From Pseudonocardia sp. SCN 73-27 (GTDB taxonomy: Bacteria; Actinomycetota; Actinomycetes; Mycobacteriales; Pseudonocardiaceae): a stretch of DNA of 64,000 bases. The stretch is taken from the NCBI GenBank assembly GCA_001725415.1, contig MEGH01000038.1, positions 73,715 through 137,714 on the forward strand. The letters are read 5' to 3'. Made by a program: the position numbers and the translations under genes. Within the stretch, counting starts at the first letter, position 1. Each line of letters starts with the position of its first letter. Positions 49,175 through 58,211 of the stretch are shown here, piece by piece. The notes beneath the pieces were generated by a model. It was given only the letters and a program-made list of their open reading frames with translations. It searched no databases and was not told where the DNA came from.

Positions 49175-49959
49175 AGTTCCGTGTACTGCTCGGCCTGCTG
49201 GCCGGGCTCGCCCTGCTGCTCGCGGGGTGTGGTGGGAGCTCGGGCGCGTCGGACGCCGGGGGGTCGTCCGCCGCTGCCCGGCCCACGACCCTGACGGTGC
49301 TCGCCGCCGCCTCGCTCACCGAGACCTTCAACACCATGAAGGCCCAGTTCGAGACCGACAACCCGGGCGTCACCGTGCGCATCAGCTACGGCGGCTCGTC
49401 CGACCTGGCGTCCCAGATCGTCAACGGCGCGCCCGTCGACGTCTTCGCCGCCGCCAGCGACGCGACCATGAAGACCGTCACCGACAAGAGCCTCACCGCC
49501 GCCCCGCCGACGATCTTCGCGACGAACGTCCTGCAGATCGCCACCCAGCCCGGCAACCCCAAGGGCATCGCCTCGTTCGCCGACCTCGCCAAGCCCGACC
49601 TGAAGGTCGTCGTCTGCGCCCCGCAGGTCCCCTGCGGCGCCGCCGAGCAGAAGATCGAGACAGCCACCGGCGTCACGCTGACCCCGGTCAGCCAGGAGAC
49701 CGACGTCAAGTCCGTCCTCGGCAAGGTCAGCAGCGGCAACGCCGACGCCGGCCTCGTCTACGTCACCGACGTCACCGCCGCCGAGGGCTCTGTCCAGGGC
49801 GTCACGTTCCCCGAGGCCCAGCAGGCCGTCACCAACTACCCGATCGCCGTCATCGAGAACGCGCCGCAGGCCGAACTCGCCCAGAAGTGGGTCGACATGG
49901 TCAACGGCGAGTTCGGTCGGAAAACGCTGAACGCGGCGGGCTTCGGCGCCGAGAAGTGA
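49171..49959 (+). CDS. modA: Molybdate ABC transporter substrate-binding lipoprotein
   Basis: A 262-residue binding protein. The signal peptide ends in the lipobox LLAGC. The mature part shows the ModA motifs TVLAAASLTETFNTM, YGGSSDLASQIVNGAPVDVFAAAS and DAGLVYVTDV. It captures molybdate or tungstate outside the cell. GTG 49171 overlaps the stop of the regulator. GGAGGA lies just upstream. Confidence 0.95.
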   Translation: MKFRVLLGLLAGLALLLAGCGGSSGASDAGGSSAAARPTTLTVLAAASLTETFNTMKAQFETDNPGVTVRISYGGSSDLASQIVNGAPVDVFAAASDATMKTVTDKSLTAAPPTIFATNVLQIATQPGNPKGIASFADLAKPDLKVVVCAPQVPCGAAEQKIETATGVTLTPVSQETDVKSVLGKVSSGNADAGLVYVTDVTAAEGSVQGVTFPEAQQAVTNYPIAVIENAPQAELAQKWVDMVNGEFGRKTLNAAGFGAEK

Positions 49960-49978
49960 CATGTGAAACGGCGACCCC

Positions 49979-50830
49979 GTGAGTGTCACCGACGACGCAC
50001 CGCAGGCACCCCGGGCCGAGCGGAAGCCGGACCGGCGCCACGTTCGTGACGTCGCCCTGCCCCGCTGGATGTGGGTGCCTGCGGTCATCGCGTTCCTGGT
50101 CATCGCGCTGCCCGTCCTCGGCCTGCTCCTCGAGGCCGACTGGGCGCGCATGCCCGAGCTGCTCACCAGCGAGGCCGCACTCGCCGCGCTGCGGCTCTCG
50201 CTGGAGACGGCCGCGGCGTCGACGGTGCTCTGCATCGTGCTCGGCGGCCCGCTCGCGGCCGTGCTCGCCCGCGGCAGGATGCCCGGGCTGCGCACCCTGC
50301 GGTCGGTCGTGCTGCTGCCGCTCGTGCTGCCCCCGGTCGTCGGCGGCCTGGCGCTGCTCTACCTCGTCGGCGCCCGCGGGCTCGTCGGCGAGGCCCTCAG
50401 GCTCGGGTTCGGCATCACGATCCCTTTCACCACCGCCGCGGTGATCATCGCGCAGACCTTCGTGGCCATGCCGTTCCTCGTCGTCAGCCTCGAAGGTGCG
50501 CTGCGGACCGCGGGGGAGCGGTACGAGGCCGTCGCCGCCACCCTCGGCGCCTCACCCGCACTCACGTTCCGGCGCGTCACCGTGCCGCTCGTGCTGCCCG
50601 GCCTCATGTCCGGCACCGTCCTCGCGTTCGCCCGCTGCCTCGGCGAGTTCGGCGCCACCATCACCTTCGCCGGGAACCTGCAGGGCACCACCCAGACCCT
50701 GCCCCTGCTCGTCTACGTCCAGCGTGAGACCGACGACGCCGGCGCCATCGCCCTGTCGCTGCTGCTCGTCGTCGTCGCGATCCTGGTCATCGCCGTCGCC
50801 CGGCCGCGCAACACGGAAGGCATCCGATGA
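49979..50830 (+). CDS. modB: Molybdate ABC transporter permease
   Basis: A 283-residue permease with about six helices. The BPD_transp_1 ATPase-contact loop is EAVAATLGASPALTFRRVTVPLVLPGLMSG (EAA motif). The C-terminal part carries LGEFGATITFAGN, characteristic of ModB. It begins at GTG 49979, 19 bases after modA, and overlaps modC by 4 bases. Confidence 0.95.
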   Translation: MSVTDDAPQAPRAERKPDRRHVRDVALPRWMWVPAVIAFLVIALPVLGLLLEADWARMPELLTSEAALAALRLSLETAAASTVLCIVLGGPLAAVLARGRMPGLRTLRSVVLLPLVLPPVVGGLALLYLVGARGLVGEALRLGFGITIPFTTAAVIIAQTFVAMPFLVVSLEGALRTAGERYEAVAATLGASPALTFRRVTVPLVLPGLMSGTVLAFARCLGEFGATITFAGNLQGTTQTLPLLVYVQRETDDAGAIALSLLLVVVAILVIAVARPRNTEGIR

Positions 50831-51939
50831 CGGGTGCCGCCCTCGCCGCGAGCATCCGGCTCGAACGGCCCGCCTTTGCCCTCGACGTGGCGATCGACGC
50901 CGCGCCCGGCGAGGTCGTCGCCGTACTCGGCCCCAACGGCTCCGGCAAGTCCACCCTGCTCGGCGTGCTCTCCGGGCTCCTCGTCCCCGACTCCGGGAAC
51001 GTGCGCATCGGCGAGGACACCGTCGCCGACGTCGACGCCGGCATCTCCGTCCCGCCCCACCGCCGCGGCGTCGGGCTCCTCGCCCAGCAGGCCCTGCTCT
51101 TCCCGCACATGACCGCGCTCGCCAACGTCGCCTTCGGCCCCCGCGCCGCCGGCATGCCGAAACGCGAGGCCGAGGCCCGGGCGCTCTCGCTCATCGCCGA
51201 CGTCCTCCCCGGACTCGACGCCGACGAGATGGCGCGCCGCCGCCCCTCCCAGATGTCCGGCGGGCAGCAGCAGCGCGTCGCCCTCGCCCGCGCCCTCGCA
51301 CCCCGCCCCGGCCTCCTGCTGCTCGACGAACCCCTCGCCGCCCTCGACGTCGACGCCACCCCCGCGATGCGCTCCCTGCTGCGCCGCGTCATCCGCGACG
51401 CAAAGCAGACCGCGCTGCTCGTGACCCACTCCGCGCTCGACGCCCTCGTCCTCGCCGACCGCGTCGTCGTCCTCGACAGCGGCCGGATCGTCGAACAGGG
51501 GACGACGCGGGAGGTCCTCACCAAGCCCCGCACCCCCTTCACCGCCCGCATCGCCGGCCTCGACCTCGTCCCCGGCACCGCCTGCGCCGACGGTCTGCAC
51601 ACCCACGACGGCACCCTCATCAGCGGGCGTTTCGACGACCCGCTCCCCGAGGGCGATGCCGCCGTCGCCGTCTTCGCGCCGTCCGCGGTGTCGGTGTTCC
51701 GCGACCGTCCTGCGGGGAGTCCCCGCAACGTCCTGCAGGTGCGGCTCGCGGCCGTCGAGCCGCAGGGCGACACCGTCCGCCTCCGCGCCTCCCCGCCCGC
51801 CGACGGCGCCGACTGGCTCGAAGGCCTCGCCGCCGACGTCACCCTCGCCGCCGCCGCGGATCTCGCCGTCGAGCCCGGGGCCGAGCTCTGGTTCGCGGTG
51901 AAGGCCACCGAGGTCGCCGTCCACCCCGCCACGAGCTGA
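50827..51939 (+). CDS. modC: Molybdate ABC transporter ATP-binding protein
   Basis: A 370-residue ATPase. Walker A GPNGSGKST, signature MSGGQQQRVALARAL, Walker B LLLLDEPLAALD and the switch VTHSALDAL are present. The C-terminal ~120 residues form a regulatory TOBE-type domain (NVLQVRLAAVEPQGDTVRLRA) that may sense molybdate and inhibit uptake. It is the last gene of the regulator-modABC operon. Confidence 0.95.
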   Translation: MTGAALAASIRLERPAFALDVAIDAAPGEVVAVLGPNGSGKSTLLGVLSGLLVPDSGNVRIGEDTVADVDAGISVPPHRRGVGLLAQQALLFPHMTALANVAFGPRAAGMPKREAEARALSLIADVLPGLDADEMARRRPSQMSGGQQQRVALARALAPRPGLLLLDEPLAALDVDATPAMRSLLRRVIRDAKQTALLVTHSALDALVLADRVVVLDSGRIVEQGTTREVLTKPRTPFTARIAGLDLVPGTACADGLHTHDGTLISGRFDDPLPEGDAAVAVFAPSAVSVFRDRPAGSPRNVLQVRLAAVEPQGDTVRLRASPPADGADWLEGLAADVTLAAAADLAVEPGAELWFAVKATEVAVHPATS

Positions 51940-52000
51940 CCCGCCGTTCCCGGCCCTGCGCGTGAGCGCAGCGCTGGGGAAGCGCACGAGCGCTGACCCC

Positions 52001-52056
52001 GCGCGCAACCTCATTGCTGTCCGACGGCCGCCACGACAACCATGAGGGTTGCGCGC
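52001..52056. repeat. Family B inverted repeat, copy 3
   Basis: GCGCGCAACCTCAT and ATGAGGGTTGCGCGC pair, with one bulged G and a ~27-base loop region. The T/A change at the end of CTCA(T/C) is compensated on the other arm. Confidence 0.85.
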
Positions 52057-52064
52057 GATCCATG

Positions 52065-52118
52065 GCGCGCAACCTCACTGCTCTCGGGAGCCGCGGCGGG
52101 AACGCTGAGGTGGCGCGC
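52065..52118. repeat. Family B inverted repeat, copy 4 (degenerate)
   Basis: GCGCGCAACCTCA and TGAGGTGGCGCGC pair with one or two mismatches. It is in tandem with copy 3, only 8 bases away. Confidence 0.75.
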
Positions 52119-52538
52119 GGTCGGTGGGCCGGATCGGTGAGGCCACTGCGCGCCGGGGGTTGCAGCTGATCCGGGGCGTGCGGCGGCACATCCGTCGCTT
52201 CTCGCACCGGATTGTCCGAGGCGGTACCTCCGGCGGGTGATGCGTCCGCAGGCACTGGGCCACCAGGGGTGATGCGGGATGGGCACGGTGCGGAGTCGTC
52301 GTCGGCCGGGGGTTGTCCCGTTCGGGGTGTTCGACCTCCCGGCGGTCACGGATGGTGCCGGGTTCTGCCTGGTGAGCGGGTCGTCGCGGCCTCGGCGACG
52401 CTCCGTGTCGAAGGCATCCGACAACCCCAGGACGACTACCGACTGCGACGATCGTGGCTAAACTCCTGTAACAGCAACATCACCTGCCTCGATCGTGTGG
52501 CTACCGGCGCGGTCGGCGGCTCCGTACGGTCACTCGAC

Positions 52539-53984
52539 GTGACGCGCATTGCCCTGAAGGTGCTCCCCGTGGTGCTGCTGCTCGTCGTCTTCGGCTCCAT
52601 GACGGGCACCACCCCGACCGGGTTACCGTCGCCGATCGTCGACGACGGTCCAGCGGTCGCCGGGGTCGCTGTCGTGCCCGACACCCCGGCCATCCCGGCG
52701 GCGAGCATGCCGGCGAGTGCGCCCGTCACGACGAGCCCCGCGGTCGCCCGGTCCGGCGGGACCGTCACCACGACGCCCGCGGCAACGAACGCGGCAACGA
52801 CGACGACGGCGCCGGCCGAACCGACCTCGGCCGGTGCCGTCGTCCCCGCCGTCCCGGCCACCGCAGTAGAGCCGGCGGCCGACACCACGACGGCGATCGG
52901 GCCGGGGTCGGAGGGCTACGTCGTGCACGCCGCGACGACGGAGGACGCCACCAGGGCCACCGAGGACCTCGGGGTCGTCCCGTCGGCGATGTTCGAGCAC
53001 GCCGTCTCCGGGTTCGCGGCGCAGCTGACGGCGGAGCAGGTCGAGAAGCTGCGGGCACTCCCGGGGATCCTCGGCGTCGAGCACGACCGCCAGATCAACC
53101 CGCTGGAGCCGCGGACCGTCCGCACCGCGCAGCCGCAGCCGTCGGCCGAGGCGACGCAGGACTCACCGCGCAACTGGGGCCTCGACCGCATCGACCAGAC
53201 GTCGCTGCCGCTCGATGGCAGGTACACCGTCAACTCGACCGGTGCCGGGGTCACCATCTTCGTCGTCGACACCGGGGTCGACGTCACGCACCCGGACTTC
53301 AACGGCCGCGCGAGCGTCGGCGTCGACACCATCGACGACAACGTCTCCGACTGCGACGGCCACGGCACCGTGGTCGCGGGCATCGCGGCGTCGACGACCT
53401 ACGGCGTCGCGAAGCAGGCGTCGGTGAAGTCGGTGAAGGTGCTGGACTGCAACGGGACGGGCACGCTGTCGTCGCTGCTGTCGGGTGTCGACTGGGTGGC
53501 ACGCAACCACTCCGGCCCGTCGGTCGCGGTGATGTCGTGGAGCTACGGCTCGTCGGACGTGCTCACCGCGGCGGTGAAGGGCCTGGTCGACTCGGGCGTG
53601 TTCGTCGCCTCCTCGGCCGGCAACACCGGTGCCGACGACTGCCGGGTCGCGCCGCGCAACGCGAGCGGGGTGCTGGTCGTCGCCAACTCGACGATCGACG
53701 ACCGGCGTGCCCCGACGTCGAGCACCGGCGCGTGCGTGAGCCTGTACGCGCCGGGCACGGGCATCATCGCGCCGGTCCCGGGTGGAGGGACGGCGTCGTA
53801 CAGCGGGACGTCGATGGCGGCGCCGTTCGCGGCGGGGGTCGCCGCGCTCTACAAGCAGCGCAACGGCGACGCCCCGAGCGCGACGATCAAGCAGTGGATC
53901 ATCGACCGCGCGACGCCCGGGGTGATCAGCGGCGGGGACGCCGGCGGCACCCCCGACCGCCTGCTCAACACCGGCGGGCTCTGA
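52539..53984 (+). CDS. Secreted S8 (subtilisin-like) serine peptidase
   Basis: A 481-residue preproprotein. A signal segment ([18 protein letters not shown]) is followed by a ~90-residue Ala/Thr/Pro-rich region, an inhibitor I9-type propeptide ([19 protein letters not shown] to HDRQINP) and the subtilase domain. The catalytic triad is Asp244 ([10 protein letters not shown]), His275 (DGHGTVVAG) and Ser425 ([13 protein letters not shown]); oxyanion Asn is in SSAGNTGAD. It is secreted and probably self-activating. GTG 52539 is chosen because it begins the signal peptide. No pro-protein convertase or sortase signal was seen. Confidence 0.93.
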   Translation: MTRIALKVLPVVLLLVVFGSMTGTTPTGLPSPIVDDGPAVAGVAVVPDTPAIPAASMPASAPVTTSPAVARSGGTVTTTPAATNAATTTTAPAEPTSAGAVVPAVPATAVEPAADTTTAIGPGSEGYVVHAATTEDATRATEDLGVVPSAMFEHAVSGFAAQLTAEQVEKLRALPGILGVEHDRQINPLEPRTVRTAQPQPSAEATQDSPRNWGLDRIDQTSLPLDGRYTVNSTGAGVTIFVVDTGVDVTHPDFNGRASVGVDTIDDNVSDCDGHGTVVAGIAASTTYGVAKQASVKSVKVLDCNGTGTLSSLLSGVDWVARNHSGPSVAVMSWSYGSSDVLTAAVKGLVDSGVFVASSAGNTGADDCRVAPRNASGVLVVANSTIDDRRAPTSSTGACVSLYAPGTGIIAPVPGGGTASYSGTSMAAPFAAGVAALYKQRNGDAPSATIKQWIIDRATPGVISGGDAGGTPDRLLNTGGL

Positions 53985-53994
53985 GCCTGGGGTC

Positions 53995-54034
53995 GTGAGT
54001 GGCAATGGTCGCCATAGCGACCATTGCCACTCAC
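53995..54034. repeat. 40-bp palindromic repeat, family A copy 10
   Basis: The arm is GTGAGTGGCAATGGTCGCCA, with a near-perfect right arm. It lies between the convergent subtilase and serS genes, 4 bases from the serS stop. Confidence 0.95.
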
Positions 54035-54038
54035 ACGG

Positions 54039-55304
54039 TCACTGCGGGTCGAGGCTGGAGAACCCGGCGTAGGGCACCAGGACCTCGGGAAGCTCGACCG
54101 AACCGTCGGGCTGCTGGCCCTGCTCCAGGATCGCGACGAGCGTGCGCCCGATGGGCAGGCCCGACCCGTTGAGGGTGGCCGCGAAGCCGCGGGAACCGTC
54201 CTTGGCCTTGGTGCGGATGCCGGCGCGGCGGGCCTGGAACGTCCCGAAGTCGGAGCACGACGAGATCTCGCGGTAGGTGTCCTGGCTGGGCAGCCACACC
54301 TCGATGTCGAACGTCAGCGTCGACGAGAAGCCCGTGTCGCCCGCCGCGAGCTTGACGACGCGGTAGGCCAGCCCGAGGCCCTGCAGCGCCGCTTCGGCGT
54401 GCCCGACGAGGACGTCGAGCTCCTCGCGTGAGTGCTCCGGGTCGACGAAGCGGACGAGCTCGACCTTGGCGAACTCGTGCATCCGGATGAGGCCGCGGGT
54501 GTCGCGGCCGTAGGAGCCGGCCTCCGAGCGGAAGCACGGGGTGTGCGCGGTGTAGGTGAGCGGGAGCGACTCGAGGTCGAGCGTCTCGCGGGCGTGCAGG
54601 TTGGTGAGCGGCACCTCGGCCGTCGGGATGAGGAAGAGCTCCCGGTCGGCGACCTCGGTGCGGAACAGGTCCTGCTCGAACTTGGGCAGCTGGCCGGTGC
54701 CGGTCATGGTCTGGCGCGTGACCAGCGACGGCACCGAGAACTCGGTGTAGCCGTTCTCCAGCGCCTTGTCGATCAGGTAGGACCCGATGGCGCGCTGGAG
54801 CGCCGCGCCCTTGCCCTTGAGCACGGCGAACCGCGGGCCCGACAGCTTGGTGGCGCGCGGCAGGTCGAGGATGCCCAGCCTCTCGGCGATGTCGACGTGG
54901 TCGAGCGGCGACTCGACGACGGGCGGCTGCCCCCAGGTGCGGACGAGCTCGGCGTCGGCGTCGGAGGTGCCGTCGGGCGACTCGTCGGCGGGCAGGTTGG
55001 GGATGCCCAGCAGCAGGTCCTGCAGCTGGGCGTCGAACTCCTTCTGCTCCTCCTCGGCCGCGGAGACGACGCCCTTGAGGTCGCGGGCGCGTTCGACGAG
55101 CGCGGGCCGCTCCTCGGCCGACGCACCCTTCACCGACGTGGCGACCCGCTTGGACTCGGCGCGCGCCTCGTCGCCACGCTGGATGGCCGAGTTGCGGCCG
55201 GACAGGAGCTTCTCCAGCTCGGCGAGGTCGAGGGAGTAGCCGCGGCGGGCGAGCTTGCGCACGGCGTCGGTGGCGGGGTCGAGCAGGACGCGCGGGTCAT
55301 GCAT
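54039..55304 (-). CDS. serS: Serine--tRNA ligase
   Basis: A 421-residue class II synthetase. The N-terminal coiled-coil tRNA-binding arm spans ~residues 25-110 (LAELEKLLSGRNSAIQRGDEA). Motif 2 is FRSEAGSYGRDTRGLIRMHEF and motif 3 is NGSGLPIGRTLVAILEQ, both standard. The ATG at 55304 begins the family-typical MHDPRVLLDP. It is single-copy housekeeping in actinobacteria. No tRNA gene is adjacent. Confidence 0.97.
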   Translation of the reverse strand: MHDPRVLLDPATDAVRKLARRGYSLDLAELEKLLSGRNSAIQRGDEARAESKRVATSVKGASAEERPALVERARDLKGVVSAAEEEQKEFDAQLQDLLLGIPNLPADESPDGTSDADAELVRTWGQPPVVESPLDHVDIAERLGILDLPRATKLSGPRFAVLKGKGAALQRAIGSYLIDKALENGYTEFSVPSLVTRQTMTGTGQLPKFEQDLFRTEVADRELFLIPTAEVPLTNLHARETLDLESLPLTYTAHTPCFRSEAGSYGRDTRGLIRMHEFAKVELVRFVDPEHSREELDVLVGHAEAALQGLGLAYRVVKLAAGDTGFSSTLTFDIEVWLPSQDTYREISSCSDFGTFQARRAGIRTKAKDGSRGFAATLNGSGLPIGRTLVAILEQGQQPDGSVELPEVLVPYAGFSSLDPQ

Positions 55305-55437
55305 CGGTCGAGGGTATCGCCCGGGTACACCCCGATTTCGGACGGTCCGGACCTGGCCTGCGGAGGAGTGGCGTGTGTCGCTGCGGCGGGACAGGATGTC
55401 CTGAGCCTTTCCGACCGCACCCGAGGAGAACGACGTC

Positions 55438-57102
55438 GTGACCTCCGCAGGCGCCCCCGCTGTCCCGTCCTATGCCTCCGGCATCTCCGAGGTGCCGCTG
55501 CTGGGCGACACGATCGGCGACAACCTCGACCGCACCGCCACCGCGCAGCCCGACGTGGAGGCGCTCGTCGAGGTCCCGACGGCCCGCCGCTGGACGTACG
55601 CGCAGCTGCGCGAGGACGTCGAGGTCGTGGCGATGGGTCTGATGCGCGCGGGCATCGGCAAGGGTGACCGCGTCGGGATCTGGGCGCCGAACATGGCGGA
55701 GTGGACGCTGGTCCAGTACGCGACGGCGAAGATCGGCGCGATCCTGGTCAACATCAACCCGGCGTACCGCACGCACGAGTTGGAGTACGTGCTCAACCAG
55801 GCCGGCGTGAGGATGCTGGTGTCGGCGGAGAGGTTCAAGACGTCGGACTACGTCGGCATGATCGAGAAGGTGCGGGGCAACTGCGCCGCGCTGGAGCGGG
55901 TCGTGATCATCGGCGCCCCGGAGTGGGACGCGCTGGTGGAGTCCGGCAAGGGCGGTGACCGGCAGGCGCTCGCGCAGGCGCAGGCCGCGCTGAGCCCCGA
56001 CGACCCGATCAACATCCAGTACACGTCGGGCACCACGGGCTTCCCGAAGGGTGCGACGCTGTCGCACCACAACATCCTCAACAACGGCTATTTCGTCGGC
56101 CGCCTGTGCGGCTACACCGCCGAGGACCGGGTGTGCATCCCGGTGCCCTTCTACCACTGCTTCGGCATGGTGATGGGCAACCTGGGCTGCACGACGAACG
56201 GTTCGACGATGGTCATCCCCGCGCAGGGGTTCGATCCCGAGGCCACGTTGGCGGCCGTGGCGCAGGAGCGGTGCACCTCGCTCTACGGGGTGCCGACGAT
56301 GTTCATCGCCGAGCTCAACCACCCCGACTTCTCCTCCTACGACCTGTCGAGCCTGCGGACCGGGATCATGGCCGGCTCGCCGTGCCCGGTCGAGGTGATG
56401 AAGCAGGTCGTCGACAGGATGGGCATGACCGAGGTGACCATCTGTTACGGCATGACCGAGACCAGCCCGGTGTCCACCCAGACCCGTGCCGACGACTCGC
56501 TGGAGCGCCGGGTGTCCACGGTCGGGCGGGTGCACCCGCACGTCGAGGTCAAGGTCGTCGACCCGGAGACGGGGCTGACGATGCCGCGCGGCGAGGCCGG
56601 TGAGCTGTGCACCCGCGGTTACTCGGTGATGCTGGGCTACTGGGAGCAGCCCGACAAGACGGCCGAGTCGATCGACGCGTCGCGCTGGATGCACACCGGC
56701 GACCTCGCGATCATGGACTCCGACGGCTATCTCAACATCACCGGCCGGATCAAGGACATGGTCATCCGGGGTGGGGAGAACGTGTACCCCCGCGAGATCG
56801 AGGAGTTCCTCTACACCCACCCCGACATCCTGGACGCGCAGGTCATCGGCGTCCCCGACGTCAAGTACGGCGAGGAGCTGTGCGCGTGGGTGAAGCTGCG
56901 CGACGGCGTCGCGGGGTTGACGGCGGAGCAGGTCCGCGAGTTCGCCACGGGCAAGCTCGCGCACTACAAGATCCCGCGCTACGTGGTCGTCGTCGAGGAG
57001 TTCCCGATGACCGTCACCGGCAAGGTGCGCAAGGTCGAGATGCGGGAGAAGTCCGTGGAGCTGCTCGACCTGGCCGACGCCGCGGCGGTGAAGAACGCCT
57101 GA
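55438..57102 (+). CDS. AMP-binding acyl-CoA synthetase (FadD-type)
   Basis: A 554-residue ANL-superfamily ligase. The phosphate loop is [14 protein letters not shown], the A5 region is [10 protein letters not shown], the hinge region is [21 protein letters not shown] and the catalytic Lys is in [14 protein letters not shown]. The sequence is close to medium- and long-chain acyl-CoA synthetases of the FadD35 kind. The GTG start at 55438 follows GAGGAG. It is divergent from serS with a 133-base gap. Confidence 0.92.
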   Translation: MTSAGAPAVPSYASGISEVPLLGDTIGDNLDRTATAQPDVEALVEVPTARRWTYAQLREDVEVVAMGLMRAGIGKGDRVGIWAPNMAEWTLVQYATAKIGAILVNINPAYRTHELEYVLNQAGVRMLVSAERFKTSDYVGMIEKVRGNCAALERVVIIGAPEWDALVESGKGGDRQALAQAQAALSPDDPINIQYTSGTTGFPKGATLSHHNILNNGYFVGRLCGYTAEDRVCIPVPFYHCFGMVMGNLGCTTNGSTMVIPAQGFDPEATLAAVAQERCTSLYGVPTMFIAELNHPDFSSYDLSSLRTGIMAGSPCPVEVMKQVVDRMGMTEVTICYGMTETSPVSTQTRADDSLERRVSTVGRVHPHVEVKVVDPETGLTMPRGEAGELCTRGYSVMLGYWEQPDKTAESIDASRWMHTGDLAIMDSDGYLNITGRIKDMVIRGGENVYPREIEEFLYTHPDILDAQVIGVPDVKYGEELCAWVKLRDGVAGLTAEQVREFATGKLAHYKIPRYVVVVEEFPMTVTGKVRKVEMREKSVELLDLADAAAVKNA

Positions 57103-57325
57103 CGGCCGTACCGGTTGGGCCATTCGGCTCCGACCGTCGGTGGTTTTGGGCGGTGCGCGCCCGGGGTGCGCAGGTCTAGGCTGGTGCCTGCGCGTCCCGG
57201 TGTCGCTAGGCGAGCCGACCGATCAGGTGCGGTGGACCAGGCAGCAGCAGGGCGCGTTTGTCGTGCGGGGGTGAGGGTCACCCCGGCGCGACCGCGTGGC
57301 AACGATCGAGGAACGGGTGCGCAGG

Positions 57326-57712
57326 ATGCCGACCGGCAGGGTCAAGTGGTACGACGCCGACAAGGGGTTCGGCTTCCTCTCGCAGGACGGCGGCGAGGAC
57401 GTCTACGTCCGCAAGGCTGCCCTGCCGGCGGGTGTGGAGTCGCTGAAGTCGGGACAGCGCGTCGAGTTCGGGATGGCCGAGGGCCGGCGCGGCCCGCAGG
57501 CGTTGCAGGTCAAGCTGATCGACGCGCCGCCGTCGGTCGCGGAGGCCGCCCGCCGGCCCGCCGAGGAGCTGCACGGCCTGATCGAGGACATGATCAGGCT
57601 GCTGGAGAGCAAGGTGCAGCCCGACCTGCGTCGCGGCCGCTACCCGGAGCGCAAGACGTCGAAGCTCGCGGCGGAGGTCGTCCGCGCCGTGGCCCGCGAC
57701 CTCGACGGCTGA
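57326..57712 (+). CDS. Cold-shock domain protein, CspB-like with C-terminal extension
   Basis: A 128-residue protein. The cold-shock domain occupies residues 1-65 ([33 protein letters not shown]), with RNP1 GFGFLSQ and RNP2 DVYVRK. A ~60-residue helical, basic C-terminal extension follows, as in the longer mycobacterial CspB. The ATG at 57326 is used because it begins the domain; a GTG at 57296 is an unlikely alternative. The downstream order DUF2771-MFS-DUF3027 matches a block I know from mycobacteria. Confidence 0.9.
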   Translation: MPTGRVKWYDADKGFGFLSQDGGEDVYVRKAALPAGVESLKSGQRVEFGMAEGRRGPQALQVKLIDAPPSVAEAARRPAEELHGLIEDMIRLLESKVQPDLRRGRYPERKTSKLAAEVVRAVARDLDG

Positions 57713-57722
57713 GCCGCTCGCG

Positions 57723-58202
57723 TCACGCGTCGGTGGTCAGTACCCAGCTGCCGCGGATGAGGAACTCGCCCTGCCCGGTCTGCGGGTCGGCCGAGGGGAT
57801 GCCGAAGGCCTGCACCTGCGCGGTGAGGAGCTGATCGGTCGGGGCGGGCAGCTCGAGGGTGTAGTCCTTCCGGGCGCCCGCCGCGAACACGGGGCTGCGC
57901 CCGTCGACCTGCCGGCCGTCGGCGCCGCGGTAGCTGAACACCACGTGCCACGGTGCCGACGACACGCCCTCGGTGAGCGCGACCTGTACCGGCGTGCCCA
58001 CGGGCACCCCGAGATGGACCTCGGCGTTCGGGTCGCCCTTGCAGTCGGTGACCTTGAGGTCACACCACTGCGTCGGTCCCGTGGTGCGCTCCTGCCCGGC
58101 GACGGTGAACGTCACCTGGGGCGGGGCGTCGTCCGACCCGCTGCACCCGGCCAGCAGCACGGCGCAGGCGACGAGCAGGAACGGGAGGAGACGACGCAGC
58201 AC
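57723..58202 (-). CDS. DUF2771-type lipoprotein
   Basis: A 159-residue exported protein. The signal peptide ends in VLLAGCSG, a lipobox. The mature part has two Cys (QWCDLKVTDCKG) and beta-rich sequence (VHLGVPVGTPVQVAL; WHVVFSYRG) typical of DUF2771. Its function is unknown. It is convergent with the cold-shock gene and 9 bases after the MFS gene stop region on the same strand, the conserved arrangement in related genomes. Confidence 0.85.
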   Translation of the reverse strand: MLRRLLPFLLVACAVLLAGCSGSDDAPPQVTFTVAGQERTTGPTQWCDLKVTDCKGDPNAEVHLGVPVGTPVQVALTEGVSSAPWHVVFSYRGADGRQVDGRSPVFAAGARKDYTLELPAPTDQLLTAQVQAFGIPSADPQTGQGEFLIRGSWVLTTDA

Positions 58203-58211
58203 CCGGCCAGC

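Larger units (their letters stand above)
51940..52538. other. 599-bp gap with two family B hairpins and a possible promoter
   Basis: No supported gene. Two family B inverted repeats lie at 52001-52118. An AT-richer patch around 52459-52490 contains TAAACT (52459-52464), a plausible -10 for the downstream subtilase; no good -35 is visible. An open frame running through the region into the subtilase from 52212 has no protein-like content before the signal peptide. Confidence 0.6.

Noticed and set aside
52212-52538. N-terminal extension of the subtilase gene
   Set aside because: The extra residues have no conserved features, and the signal peptide begins at the GTG at 52539.
946-54034. Family A palindromes as ordinary intrinsic terminators
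   Set aside because: Stems have no following T-run and one copy is translated inside a reading frame, so they are listed as repeats rather than terminators.
55305-55437. Search for a tRNA-Ser or T-box next to serS
   Set aside because: No cloverleaf or T-box-like conserved sequence could be recognised in the gap.
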